Source: Davidsoniella eucalypti
Taxonomy: Eukaryota; Ascomycota; Sordariomycetes; Microascales; Ceratocystidaceae
Assembly (NCBI GenBank): GCA_004009845.1
Contig: RMBW01000153.1
Span: 1-50,685 of the forward strand
DNA: 50,685 bases
Direction: 5' to 3'
The notes beneath the pieces were generated by a model, which ran no database searches, had not been told where the DNA came from, and saw only the letters and a list, made by a program, of their open reading frames with translations. The translations under genes and the position numbers were made by a program. Below, in pieces: positions 1-13,291 of this stretch; within the stretch, counting starts at the first letter, position 1, and every line of letters begins with the position of its first letter.

Positions 1-176
1 TTGAAATCCGGGACGTCGACAGCACCAAAAAAGAAAGGCGTCTGCGACAGCTCAACGTCCGCAGCATCAATAGAGAGATATAAGGGGCTGATTTGTCGAT
101 AAAAGCAAGGTACAAAACCCAGCGGCGGATCAAACGTGGACGAATGAATAGAAGCGGAAATAGTAAACTGGCACAT
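1..176 (-). CDS. Possible 5' end of a leftward gene (partial)
   Basis: A minus-strand frame opens with ATG at 176 and stays open to base 1 (58 codons plus two bases). The predicted residues look protein-like rather than random, with a mix of hydrophobic and acidic stretches, and the last visible part reads PFFFGAVDVPDFQ. An in-frame TAG lies a short distance upstream of the ATG, so 176 would be the first usable start unless an upstream exon is spliced in. I recognise no family. The stretch is too short to exclude a chance open frame. The neighbouring DNA to the right is non-coding, which would fit a promoter region. Confidence 0.3.
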   Translation of the reverse strand, partial: MCQFTISASIHSSTFDPPLGFVPCFYRQISPLYLSIDAADVELSQTPFFFGAVDVPDF

Positions 177-3100
177 GTATATGTGTGATATGTCGCCCGT
201 TTTAGACCTTCTGTAGAGCTAGCGGAGGCGCTGGCTGCTCCTTTGTCGGCTTTCATTGGTGATGGTCACGATAGTTTGAGTAGTGTTTTGATAATGCAGA
301 ACAACAAACAAAAGCGTTGAGCGCCAGGCTGAGAACACTGTCCGGAGAAACATCGCTTGAAATTTGCTAGTCACGAAAGGCAATTACGTCTTCTGAGGCC
401 CTCATGAGGCTAGTCCATATAGAACATAGTGGTGATGATTGAGGCCCAGTTGGGTAGTTGCATTGGCGAGAATACAATTTCTCTTTCAGTGGTGCTTACC
501 TTGAAGAGGACCCGCGCTAGCAGAGCAGCACTTGGTAGTAGTTGCCTCCATTGTAAACTGAAAATACAAACCTTTATATTTCCGTATTTATTTCGTTCGT
601 CACGATGCTACACTATATGTTTGCATCAGCCAGCCGGAAAGGCAGCCATGAACCTTCACCCTGGTATCGTTTTTATGTTTTTTTTTTTTTACAAGCACGT
701 ACATGGAAGATGGAAGATGGAAAATGGCATTAACAAACAGAAAACTTCGAGTCGTGGCCCCTGAGCCTACAGATTAGCCCAGGATGCTGCAGATATCCGA
801 CGTCTGACTTGGCCTGCTAGATTCTAGTGGCTGCATTTTGGTATCTCGAGTCTAGTCGCCAGACGCCGACATTCTCTTCTTGTTTGCAACTGGTTTCGGC
901 GGTCTTTCTTACTCGTCTAGTGTTCGTTCGACACGCATCTTTGCTGGCCCCATTGCGTGGCCGCTCGCCCGCTATTTGCTGCTAGATCGGCCAGACTACC
1001 GGCCATATTCTGGTACAACTGGTATATTGACTCTGTAGTTGTAGAGCACTAATGCTAATCCATCTATATTGTAGCCCGATATAAATATTTGTACTCGGAA
1101 TCCGCTGCCTCCACCTGTCGATATTCCATGTGCTGCCCAATTGGTCGACAGTGCCGACTGCCAGTTTGCAGCTTATCCACCTATTTATGCACCAACTACA
1201 TACTATTGCTTCATGTATGCCGTAGTACATCACCAAGATGCCACCCTGCCATACATAACATCTGTGGGTGCAGTACGTACAGATATACATATGTTTACTC
1301 CGCTGTCAGCAACGTCCGGACCCGACTTGCTGCTGCATGGGATGGACATACAGATATGTATGAACAATGGTCATCATCCGACCATCAATCCGCTGCTGCA
1401 TATACTATTCCCTCCATGGCCGCCTCGCCATGCGGCTTCTGTCTCTGTTGCGACACCGAAGACTAATACTATGGCCGACTACGTAAAACATCCCATCTCG
1501 CTGCTACTCTGATTTACCCAGAACTCTTGGGCTTGCTCGCCTCCCCCCTTTCGTCTCTTCTTCTGCTTCTGCTGCTTTGGCTTCTCCGCCACGGGTGTCT
1601 GTGTCCTTTGACTACGTAGAATGCCTGTATAAGCACATACAACAGGTCTTGCAGAGAAAGGCTAAGCCGTTGACAAGGGAGAATACGCAATGAATTATCA
1701 TAGAGCTTGCAGGGAGTGAGGCCGGCTCAGTGCTGTCTCCGGTACTGCTGCGCCGCGGCCGGAAGGAGCGTAGTGGCACTTGCTTGGCCAGGGCCAAGGG
1801 GCTTCGATCAGAGGACTTGACAAAACGATAGTGAGAAGCCTCAGTGCCACAGTTCGTCAGCACTACTACTCTACTACAAATCGATGATTCTAAGCACCCG
1901 ATTTAGCTGTGTCTCTCTCTTGTTAGCACACATCTTCGCGAACATGCTGTGTCCACATCGTGATAAGTGTATACTAACATGTACGCGTGCACGCACTCTA
2001 GGGTCTAACGAGAGGATGAAAGCTACAAGCTATCACCGATCAGGGTTTTGGGTCCACACCTACAACTACACTAACCCACCTTAGCTTACACTTGGCAGAT
2101 ATTAGTATGGTTACTTGGATCTCAGAGTGCCGGGTGGCTAAGTGTCTGGCCACCAACTTCTTGCCCTATCTTGTCCACTATCTGTTCGGGCTATTATCTT
2201 TTCATTTTTTGACATCATTCTTGCCCAGTGCCATTTACGACCCATCGATGGTCAGCAGGCTCAGCAAGGGCAGCGCCGCCCTGTTCATTACAGTGATTGG
2301 GTAGCGATTGGGCGCTGGAGTTCATGCACCATGCCAACGCCACAATGTTCAATTCATAGCCTTTTTCAGGCCTTTTCACCAGCCATGTCTATTTTATGTA
2401 TTTCAATCGGCAGGTCGTATTATCTAGTAGTCATCTAGATCATCAACAAACAACGGCTCTCATTCCTAGTGGCTGGTGTCTCCGGTGATGAATTTCACCT
2501 ACTGGCAAAATCAAATCCCAGCAAAGTATTCCTTACGGTTATGTGCAACACGACCTGCCATGATTATTGGTTCATCGAGTTCTTTGTGGCTGCCATACTC
2601 GCATACGCATTAGTGTTTTCCGGCTACGTTAACCAACTTGTTGACGGTCGATACTGGAATACTGGAATATCCGCTACGGCGGGCGAAGCCTAGTCTATTC
2701 TATGCACGGTTCATCTAGTGTGTCTAGCTCAATGATATGGTTATCGTTGAAAAGAAGGTCACATCAGGGTCTCAAACTGACCAAGTGAAAAGAAAAGAAA
2801 AGCAGATTCAATAAGCACGAGAGGGGAAAAAGCATAGCTTTCGGTGCTACATCTGAGCAGACGGGCAAACATGAGGTCGGAGTATCCAATCATACTCTGA
2901 ATGGGCAGAAACCAAACGTAGAAGCATTACAACTATAACTACAGAAGGGCGGTCAGTGCCAGCGTTGGCTACGATCATACAGCGTCGTCTCATGTTGTCG
3001 ACTCGCTTCAGACTTTGGCCTCCTTTGTATTGGTCTGAGTGCGTGCAACTGCAGCATTTGACTTGCAATTCCAGGTCCATCCTAGCCCCAAACCGAAAAC

Positions 3101-4998
3101 AAAAATGGATCTGCTCTGACGGGCTAGGCCGTTTTCCATCCAAATTATCACGATAATCCGTGACAGCCAAAACTATCTGTTTTCCTTGATAGACAGCTCA
3201 CGGCCTTGGTCAAGTATGGAAATACACCAAATCACAGACCAATGGTTTGGTTTAGTATGTACATACATATGTACGTGGTGTATACAACTATGCACACAAA
3301 CATGTTGAGGCTATACAGATACATACAATGTACATATACATCGTATGGTCGTATGCATGACATGTGCATTAACAGGCATAACTTATTCACGATGGGCCTT
3401 GTCTGCATACAGATATGCCTCAACAGCCCAAGGGATACTAAGCTTAAACTACCCAGACTACAAAACGTACACCCCTTCATCGATCTTTTGCCCCCCAAGG
3501 TTCGTTGTTATTTTATTGTCTCTGGTTGCTACTTACATGGTACTATCTAGCCAGTCGACACGGACGAGATTTACAACTACCTTTGGCATTTCAATAACAC
3601 AATGTGTACACCTAAGTTCTGCCTCGGTCTTGCCATTCATACACTAAACTACTTTGGGCTTCTTACACAATTTCAAGCCAACCTTTCAGGGCGACAAAGA
3701 CGCTACTATCGATCAAAAGAGAAAGAGAATAAACGCTAACACAAAATTCGCCCCCCGTCTGCTCTACCGACTTGATAAGGAATTTGTCGTGAGGCTTCTG
3801 CTATGATAGTCCTGCCCTCTGCTGCTATCTTTTATATCGTCACTCAAGTATTGTTCTAGATATGCTTTTTTTTTTTTGCATGAGTTGTTTCCTACAATTC
3901 GTCCTGCCATGGCCACTCCTTGTCCAAATCGAAGATCCTGGGATCCTTGAGATCTTCCAACTGCAGAAATCCAGAAAAGAATAATAGCATGGGGCCTAAG
4001 CTTTATCGCCCACATGCGTTTCTAGTTGATTTTGGGGCCATGTTTCGGTGTTCCTAACTATGCTAATTGTATACATATACAGCAGCTGATGCTTTAGGCC
4101 CAGTGCTTCCGAACGGCGAGGCTTCTAATCTAGTAGCAATGGCTGTAGCTTGGCTAATGCTTTCTTTATTGGCATATCCCAACCGTCCTAACTCGGAGCA
4201 GCTACCACTACATGAACTAGGGGCTCATCAGAACCTGTTTCTTTGTTCTTTGAGGACAGGATACGTCCAATCAAACCAACACCGCCGGGACTTTCTAGTG
4301 TCTAGTTGTATAGTATTTTTGTATCTTTCCTTGAAAGGTATACACAGCCGAGTAAATATACGAGGTGCAACGAAGCTTCGCTATCGCCAGTTGTCTCTAC
4401 TAGTCCCATTAACGCACAGCTACTGTGCCTTTTCGGATGCGTATCACGGAAGCATTAAAGTCTTGCTTCTAGGCCTGGGGGCTTCTAGTGGCCCAGAGAC
4501 TTTGGGATTTTTTGATCTATCTGTATATAGGTAAAATCCATTAGTTCATATTATTGACAACAAGACATGCTAATTGTGCCTCACTATTAGGGTTTCTTCC
4601 AGTAGGGTTAAGAAGAGATAAATCCCTCCCATGTTTCGGGACCTTGCCTCTCGGCAGTATCACAACCGTGTGGAATGACTTGGGATGTCTGAGCATAAGC
4701 TCCACTACGTTCTACGGACTGCATCAACATACCCTATTGCTACCTCCTAGTTGTATTACTTTTGCGACTGGCGAGCCCTGAACAGACACGCTGAGCACTG
4801 CAAACACTGTTAACACTGCTATTCTAGTTGTCTCGTCTCTCTGATAGATCTGTAATGGCCAGCTATATGTGTGATGGGCACCAGGGAGACCGAATATTTC
4901 AGGGATGTTTCTAGTAGAAACACTGGAAACTGAAGGCTAGGTCTGATTTATTGCCATGTCTCTTTCTTTTACTTTCTGGCCGGAGATTCACCAACTCT

Positions 4999-5021
4999 GA
5001 GAGAGAGAGAGAGAGAGAGAG
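4999..5021. repeat. (GA)n microsatellite
   Basis: Uninterrupted GA dinucleotide run of about 11 units inside the gene-free spacer. It is likely length-polymorphic. Confidence 0.95.
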
Positions 5022-6968
5022 CATGTAGAGCTTGCCCTTTCCTCTTGTCATCTTTGACCAAGTTACAGTGAGTCTCTACTTCAGGCTTTGGAGACTGACC
5101 GAATCTTCATGATCGGCGTCTCAGCATATTCACAAGGGAACAATATTATTGTAATGAGTCTGAGGGCTCTTTCCCCCCCTTTTTGAGTGCTTACAAGAAT
5201 TGACTAGATCTTCAGTTGCAACATCCGTCGAGACGGAATGCCGTGTCCACAGATCTGGCATCTTTTCCTCACAAGATACTGAACTACCCAAATCCCACCA
5301 AAGCCAAAGCGGGTGTCTTTTGCATGATGGAGTTTAAGTGCATGCAGCATAGCATACATTGGTTTTATGCAGTGTCCATCGCGTTTCCTCGTACGTACAT
5401 ATACAATAGCATAATCTAAGTTTAGGCGAACCACTGCAAGCAAGATTTCTTTTTAGAAACAGAGAAGACAAGATGTGTTCTGCTGCATGGGTTCTGATCT
5501 CTTGCATGACTTGACGTCTTGGTTAGCAGAACAGACAATCTTTTGTCAGACTACTGATATCACAATGTCTAGCTCCCCCCCTTTGTAGTCTTCGACCCCG
5601 CTCGTCAAGACAGACTGGATACATCAAATACACAATGCTGTTTTTAGTTTCCCTACGATGAGGCGGCCTGCTGATGCGTTGACGTAGGCAGCGGAAGTAT
5701 TAGCGCGGGATGATATCCGTTTTCTGCCTGTATATCGTGTCTCACAATAAAGAAGCGGATTGCAGTCGACTGTTGGGGGTTTGGAGACGAAAGGAGAAGA
5801 GAAAGAAAAAGAGGATGCGAGCTACAATCTAGCTAATCGGCCATCCACGTTGAGCTAAAGTGGCTGCATGAACACCTAGCCCAAGGCAGGCCGACTGGTT
5901 GGAATGCGTTTTGCCTTTCTCTCGGGGGTGCGCAAGAGGTCGGAGGAGGATTATCTGCTAAGGGGTGATGGGAGAAAAAGGAAAAGAATGGTCAAGGTAG
6001 GACACTACTGCGTCGTTTGTTTGTATTGCTATGGGTGGTGACGAGTGGGAAAAAAGGCCTTGCCAGGTGGAAGAAAGGCTATAGCAAAAAGACGGGAAGG
6101 CATCGTATAGTCTCTTCTCTTCGCTGCTGCTTTTTTTCTTTTTGCATAAAGATGCCCTGCAAATTTCTAGTGGCCGGTTCCTAGCATGAGCCTAGCTGCG
6201 GCTCTCCGAACAGGGAGGGAGAGCATTGGACTCAGCAATATATTGCTGTTTTACAGAGCTTATTGGAGATATTGTTTCTGGGACACTGGTGGCGCAAGGT
6301 GCGTATGCACGATGACGACAAGTAACTAGCAGGTCTACTCAAACATGCTACTATTACTCTTGCTATCTGCTATTGGTTGACTTGCATGTTCAACTACAAG
6401 ACGGAGATCATTGGCGATCTGTTGAATGCATAACGGAGGGCGCCAGGACACATAGGATATCAGAGCCTAGGACAAAGGACTCCGAAGAGAAGAAGCAAGA
6501 AAGAAAAGAAAAATAAGGGGTGGCACAGAGATCAGAAGAGGATAGAAGCGTCTATAACAGGCGAATGTTAAGATCGGTGGCCGGGCTTTATCTTCCATTC
6601 TCCCGGAAGAAGAAGCAGTAGCTTTTTTTTTCTTTTTTTTTTTTGCAGGAATCTAGAGGATGAAAGTACATGCAACTCTGCGTGTCTGAAGAGACATTCT
6701 GAACAATGCCTTGTCAGTGCTAGAATGGGGGTGCTTGATCACTATATCGTGATTGTGATGAGCACTCCAGAGGCAGAAGATCGATAGTGAGATGGTGGTG
6801 CACATATGGTTATTTTTATTTTTTTATTATTTTTTTGACATGTGCCCCGCTCATATCACACGTAAGATAAAAGAGGTCTTTCAAAGTCTTCACTCTCTTT
6901 CTCACAGTTGAGTATATTTTTTTTTTGACTTCTTGTTACTGCATTTTTTGTTCTTCTTAGATTCAGAA

Positions 6969-6981
6969 CCCCCCCCCCCCC
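6969..6981. repeat. C13 homopolymer
   Basis: Thirteen consecutive C residues. Any frame read through this run is prone to length error, and the open frame crossing it is not convincing as a gene. Confidence 0.9.
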
Positions 6982-9494
6982 TTGTCCTAACTCGACGTCT
7001 CTGTAGCGTTTCAGGCCCCTGTGGCGAGCCCCGCCAGCCCTATGCGAGTGTTCTAAGAATGGGCATCGACATTCTTGGTTGCTTGTCTGAAGGAGTTTTT
7101 TTTCTTTCTTTTCTTTTTCTTTTCTTTACGAAGGAGTCCGTCTATTTAGACTCGCTCTTAAAAAAGACCCTGGGAAATAAAGAGAGAGAGAGAGCACAGG
7201 TGTGTTCTCTCCAAAGAGGAGTCTCAGTTGTTCTGGATCGCCGCCGGGATGATACACTAGGACATCATCGGCTGCCAGAACGAGTCTCAGCAGAGGTTCG
7301 AGCTACCCCCTCCTTCGCTGTTGCCACAGCTATCCTTCGTCCTCTTCCTCGAAGGGGTATCATTATCTTCTTATTCTACTGAGTCTCATCTCAGGTCTGC
7401 CCGCCAAAGCTAATCGGGCTTTGGGTGTTGCAGTTGGTGTAGTGACAGCCCGGACCGAACAACAACAACAGACCAAAGAGGGGGTCTGAGTGCTGACTTG
7501 CAAGAAGCCAACTTTTGGGTTGCTAGCGCGAGAAAAAGGAAAAAGAAAAAGTCACATTGACTTGGTACAGTCTGTTCGTTTTGTCTCGTCTTTATGCATA
7601 TGCAATCTGGAGGTAGAGTACAGACAAGTCACAAGTACACGATACACTTCTATCCTGTGCCATGAGAAAAGACAACGACCACAGATCATGAGGCTCATAC
7701 ATTCAGCTCTTGGGCCTCACGAGAGTCTTGGCCCTTGTGCCGGTCAAATGCTTTTGTCTTCTTTGGACGACGTTGGGTGCCAGACCGCTACATTGTCAAG
7801 AGGCAAAGAAGGATAGGGAGACTTAAGACAGGAGATATATAGATACACAGGTCGATATACGGCCGCTGAAAGGTAGCGCGGCCGCCACCAAGGAAGACCA
7901 AGGAAGCAAGAGCTTAGGCTTGTTGGTACATCTCAGGCCATAGAACGGTCCTGGCTAGCAACCTCTAGGCGGCACGGGAGCCTTTTCTCCTCGTGCCTGT
8001 TCAGCGATGACATCAACGGGCGAGTTCCCGGGAAAGAGGAGAAATCTCTCCAGATATAAGAAGAAGAAAGCCCTTGCGAGAATCACGCTATTGGTCATGC
8101 TTTCTAGTCTCGGCAACGCAAACCAGCCAAGCAAAGAATAGATGGCGGCGCCACCGCATATCTGCTGCTCTGATATCACGAAGACAGTGGAGAGGCGAAC
8201 TTCTTTCTGTATATATGCAACCATGTATGCACAAGCTCTACCAGAAACGGACAACAAACAAGGCTCTCCTGATGAGATCCTCTTTCTTCTATCTTTATCC
8301 CAACTTGACGGCCGCAGTTGCACTAGCAGTGGATTCGGGATCGCATATCAAGAGACGTAGAATCTCCACTAGTGTGCGATGAAATAGATCATGGGTGGTT
8401 TCGAATGGTTCCTTGCTGCTTTGCTTAGCAGAAGAATAGAAGCAGAAAACAGAAAGATAGAAGGAACTCCGGATAATAATAATAGCAATCGAGTTAGCAT
8501 GGAAGCAGATCCAACCCGGCCTCTCGGTGGATTTTCTTCGCGCAAGTTCAGTTCTTTTTCTGCTTTGTGTCTTACCGTGCATAATTAGAGTTTTACAGTT
8601 GAGTTGTTAGTGTCCCCAAAAGTAAACGGAAGACGAATAACGGGATGCAGGCACTGTAAATCATTTGTTGATTTTTTCTGTTTCCTTTTATTTCTAGAAT
8701 AATGCAACGGCCGTAGCAAAAGCAGAAAATAATAAAAAAGAGTGTAAGACGTTGGGGTTTTCTCTACTTGTTTCTTTTTTCTTCGTCTTAATATAGACCG
8801 TCGCATCTCTTACCCCGCTCTCGAGAAGTTCATGAGCTATCTTTATACACTTGACATTCTGGAACTCGTGAGGTATTTCGAGAAACGGGGCCATTGAATG
8901 ACGATGGCGCTGTCATATAGTTACGACAGATAGGAAGATGGCCAACAACAAAGTGGGTGTGCAGTCTTGCGGCACAGTGAGATGGGTTGAAGAGTAAAAA
9001 GGGTCGGGAGAGATAAGGGGCTAGTCAGAAGGGAAAGGCATCACGATGAAAGAAAAAAAAAGGCTGTAGCGGGTAGGAAGGGTGCGGCGCGGCTTTTCTG
9101 CATCATGAAATAGCCAAGGCGATATGGCTATGATGTAAGTGATAGTGAAGTAACCACGGTTAGGGTCTTCAATAGGTAGGGTTGGCGTATAACTAAGTTG
9201 AATTCGATGATATGCAATGCCGATTACTTTTTAGCAAAACTAAGAGCAGAATACAGGTACACCAAAGATGTAGGCAGATACTAGGTACAAAAAAGGCTAC
9301 TACTAATAGTGTAGTAGCAATGAAATCATGGCAGGTAAAGAGGAAAAGAAAAAAGGACGTTTGTACAAAAGAAAGTAGAAAAAAGAAACAAAAACCCAAA
9401 AAAACGCCCAGAGCTAACAAAACCCAACCAAGCAAGATATCCGGCCATATAAATTTTCGTCCCTTCTTTTTTGATTTTGATGAATGCCAAATGT

Positions 9495-12493
9495 TTAAAA
9501 CTGTAGTTTCTCCAGTGAATAGATTTTCGTCCCCTTGCTGAGAAGATGCTCTAGCTCACGCTGACTCCGCTGTACGACTTCACCGGCCTTATCTGTCTTC
9601 CAGGCACTATCCGTCTCCGAGTCCTGGACGCCTAAGCTACCAAGGGGTAATTCCGAGGTTCCCAGGGTGATTCCGACTTGTTGGATACGCGAGGTAGCGT
9701 TACGGTTAGTAGCGACGGCTTCTTGGCGGGCGACCTTGTCGGCATAGCGAACGACACCCGACACGAGACCTTGTAGAACGACAGTCTCCTCGAGCCCCTG
9801 GAGGGCAGCGCTGACTTCGAGCTTGAGGGCGCCGAGGAAGGCGGAGGCAGCTGAGCCGCCGTGAGCCATCCAGCCGAGCATTCCGACGGCATCGACGCAA
9901 CGAGCGAGTAGATCGGCGATCAGAGCTACAGTGCCACCGGGCTGCTGCACTTCGACATCATCATCGTCCGCGGCTGGGGCAGACCAGTAGAGGGGTGCGT
10001 CTTCGGTGGCACCGTCGGCGTCGCTGGCGAGATAACGTGCTGTCCAGGCACCACGTACTAGTTCACCGCGTAGAACGTGGATGAGGGCGAGGACTTCGCG
10101 GGGCTGGAGAGTAGCGCGGAGAGCGGAGACGGTGGTGGGGGCGGCTTCGGCGGCTAGTTTGGCAAAAGCGGCGGTTAGAGCGTTGGCGCGAGTCGTCGAG
10201 GCATCGCCGAGGTAGAGCTCGGTGGCGGCCAGGTCACGCTCGAGCAGGTCAAGCTGGCCGTCGACGTCCTCGTCAATGGCGGTGTCAGAGGCAGAGGACT
10301 CGCTGGTGGCCATGGTCACATCGGCATCTTCGGCCGCGGCACCTTCAAGAGCAAGTAGGAGGCTCTTGTCGTCGATGCTGCTGCTGCTGCCCTTACCACC
10401 AACAAAGCCCAGGCTACGTAGGACAATGAGAATAGCTGTCAGCAGCTCGACGGCGGTCAGCTTGCTGGCTACGATGTAATGGTGGAGGACGTCCATGCTA
10501 GCATCAAGCTCGACGACGCGGCTGACTAAGGCACGGGCAAGGTGGGCGTCGGGAACATCGGCGGCATCGGCAGCATCTAGGCGATCACGGAAGGCAGCGC
10601 GCACGTTGCGAAGAGTGCAGTGGCCAGCCTCGGCGAGGTAGACAGCGGCACAGCTAGATGGCAGCGCTAGACGAAGCTCGGGTAGCAGTAGATCCTCAGC
10701 TTGCTGGGTGTCGTCGGACGCGGAGATGGCTGCAGGCTCATCGAGAGAGAAGATGCGGCTGAGGGCGTACAAGACCCATCGGCGATCGACTAGAGGGAAG
10801 ACATGCCTGGTATCGAGAGGCTCCCAGGAGGTGCTGTCGCTAGAGACGGTCTGTCCGAATTGCACAGCCAGGAGACGGTCGAACTGAGGAAGATCGTCGG
10901 CGGCTAAGGCGGCATCGGTCTCGGCCATGGCAGAGCGCAGACTGGCAATGTACTCGGCAGTCATCGTACCAGGAAGCGGAGCGGCAAAGAAGCTGTCCTC
11001 GTCGGTGTTAGCGGTGCGGACACGCTTCTTGAGGGGATCACGAGGGCCGCCCCGGCCAATGCTGTCGATTAAAAGACCCTCGGCCTGGCGTTTCCTAGCA
11101 GCGCCGGTGCGCGGTTGCTCAACTGGAAGGGCAACAAGCAAGTTTCCGACTAGACCGACGACCAGGTCCAGCTTCTTGAAGTTGGCTAGCATGTTGAAGC
11201 GAGGCTTCTCCTTGGAGGCTGACGGCTTTCTCAGGGCCGACAGGTCCAGGGCCATCCGCGCCTGTATCGAGCCGAAGCCAGGGTTGCACACGGCGACCTC
11301 GTCCTCAGACACGGCCAGCAGGCTGTGAAGCGTCAGACGGAGCATGCTAGTGGTTCCCTCACGGAACATAGTCGAGGCGAGGCGCGGGATCGATGAAGAC
11401 ACATCGTAGACGAAGAGATAGTCGCCGCCCAACATGGTCAGCGAGCCCGAGGGCACGTGAAGACGGAACTGGCGCTCGGCCTCCGAAGCCAGCTTGGCCG
11501 ACTCAGGTTCGGGAAGACGGGCCACATGAAGACGAACCAAAGGAGGAACTGTAGCATCCGCAGCAGTGGCGGCAGGGTTGGCGGCTAGAACGCCAAAAAG
11601 GCGCTCGGGCGAGCCATCGCGGACAACGCGGGCAACAAAGATTACAATGTCGGCCGAGGCCTTCTGCTCATCGCTGACTGTCCGCGAAAAGGCAGCAGAC
11701 ACGGCATCCGAGCGGCCCTCGAATAGGCCGTCGGTAACATCGCCCGCAGGCACCACGGCGGCATGCTCGATGGCCAGATCGGAGAACTTGGAAACTTCGT
11801 CCTGGGCAAGGCTGCTGCCAGACTGCTGCCAGAGCAGCGAGAGATCGACGGGGTTGAAGCACAGCACATCGCCGTTTTGGCACACCACGATGAGATTTCC
11901 GGCAAAGCGCGCAGAGTCAGACGTCGCCAGCACTGTCGAAACGTCGAGCAGGAGAACCGGCGAGCTAGACGGGATGGCTACGCCCTGAGACTCCGAGGTG
12001 GCCTTGCCGTTGGCGTCGACTGAGTCCTTGAACACCATCAAGCGTTGGCGTGGCTTGCCCTTGGCCGACGTCGACGTGCGAGTGGCTGCGTACGTGTAGC
12101 GGACGGTTCCGTGTGGCTTGGCGAGGCGCACACGCAGAGAAATCGGAGCACAGGCAAAGCTCTGCTCCGGCGGGATGGGATGTGATGTGATGAGGCTGGA
12201 ACTGGCGATCTATATGGAAACAAGAAGGGGTTAGTGGCTATTTTTGGTACAGAAGAGTAGGAAATAGCGATCAAAGTCGTCAGGGCGGCCTGGTATGGCA
12301 TCGGAAGACCTACATCGTAGAGATTGACACTCTCGCCGTCAACAGCCGCGATCAACTCGGTGCGGCGTTTGCGCGCCTGGCCCAGCTGGTGGCCAAACAC
12401 ATCGCCAACTAGGAAACGACCCGTCTCTGGGTTGAATGGCTGCGGGAGAGTGGCTAGAACATATGGCTTCCGTATCCGGTAGTTGGTCGACAT
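9495..12493 (-). CDS. UTP8: Utp8, t-UTP / SSU processome subunit
   Basis: Nucleolar protein of the t-UTP (UtpA) subcomplex, needed for pre-18S rRNA processing and linked in yeast to rDNA transcription and tRNA export. Exon 1 is 12493-12314 (ATG at 12493, 60 codons). The intron is 12313-12210 (104 bp, donor GTAGGT, branch CACTAAC, acceptor TATAG). Exon 2 is 12209-9495, giving 964 residues, close to the usual fungal length. The N-terminus, with MSTNYRIRKPYVLATLPQP and then VNLYD joined by splicing to IASSSLITSHPIPPEQSF, is the typical start of the Utp8 beta-propeller. The middle is acidic and Ala-rich, with a basic nuclear-signal-like patch (residues RKRQ and KKRVR). The C-terminus ends in the family-like YSLEKLQF after a helical region. 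It is divergent from ELG1 and shares an 0.8 kb upstream region with it. Assignment rests on the N- and C-terminal family features; the middle is poorly conserved. Confidence 0.9.
12210..12313 (-). other. UTP8 intron
   Basis: Phase 0 intron on the minus strand with donor GTAGGT, branch CACTAAC and acceptor ATAG. Removing it joins the conserved N-terminal motif to the long second exon in frame. Confidence 0.9.
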
Positions 12494-13291
12494 GATTCTG
12501 GGCTGAGAAGATGAACGAAAGGTGAGGTGAAGAAACAGGCCGCCTCACGTCAATATGGCGTCTGAACCGCAAAAGGCGTTCTTATTGTTTTTAAGAAACG
12601 ATGATAGCCTCGAATTGCCACAGGAAACGGGCAGAATTGCGTCGTCGAATGAGTATAGTGGGTAATTGGTGGTTGTTCCTTTAGACAATGGCTCCTTAAC
12701 AACGCTATCGTGATATTCAATTGGCGTTCCATAAGAAAGAAAAATATAAAAAATTTGGTGGCAGAATTTAGCTGACTAAGACTAGTGGGGTCCTCTTCCA
12801 AAGGCGGTGAAAACCAGGTACAGGAGATGGACCCACTAAAATACACTAGAAAAGCAATTAACACGACGCGTCGGGAAGGCGCGACGGTTTTGAGTACTGC
12901 AGCCGTGCAACGACCGGCTTGACTGTGGCAGCTACGGATTTTGGTTGCTACGCCGGGTTATTGCTCTTGTTTTTCACAAACAAACCACAATCCAAAGTTC
13001 GACGACACCATTTTTTATTCACTTCACGATTTAACCCGCCTTCTAGTTTCTCTGCATATCCATTAATCATTTTGTTGCCTTTGTTCCTGTTTTTGCTGTT
13101 GTTTTGTTTTGTTTCCACCTACTAGAAATGTTGCCGTGAGACGCTGTTGCCGTTCCAGCCATAGAGACCAACAGAAATTATATACTATATCACATCGAAT
13201 TACAGTTACTACGCCTATCACGACTCGCTTGCTTTATCCCTCGCCGTATATATATAAACTAGACTGCATAATCTATCTCCTGCCCTAAACC
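12494..13291. promoter_or_regulatory. Divergent UTP8-ELG1 promoter region
   Basis: Head-to-head spacing of 798 bp between two start codons. The ELG1 side is pyrimidine-rich (about 13010-13120) and has a TATATATATAAA stretch at 13247-13258, only about 35 bp before the ATG, so it may be 5' UTR rather than a TATA box. I see no unmistakable transcription-factor site. Confidence 0.5.

Larger units (their letters stand above)
177..9494. other. 9.3 kb gene-free spacer
   Basis: No frame here has the length, codon bias or recognisable motif of a gene. The longest open stretches (4067-4534 and 6933-7382) give compositionally odd products with no domain. The DNA contains scattered purine/pyrimidine tracts, a GA run near 5000, a 13-base C run at 6969-6981, several 8-20 base T or A runs and many CTAG tetramers. 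The part next to UTP8 (about 8900-9490) may be its 3' UTR. The remainder could be intergenic DNA, non-coding transcripts or decayed repeats; sequence alone does not decide. Confidence 0.6.

Noticed and set aside
4067..4534. 155-codon open frame on the + strand
   Set aside because: No ATG context support, no domain, and composition like surrounding non-coding DNA.
6933..7382. 149-codon open frame on the + strand
   Set aside because: It crosses a C13 run and T-rich tracts and gives a low-complexity product with no family features.
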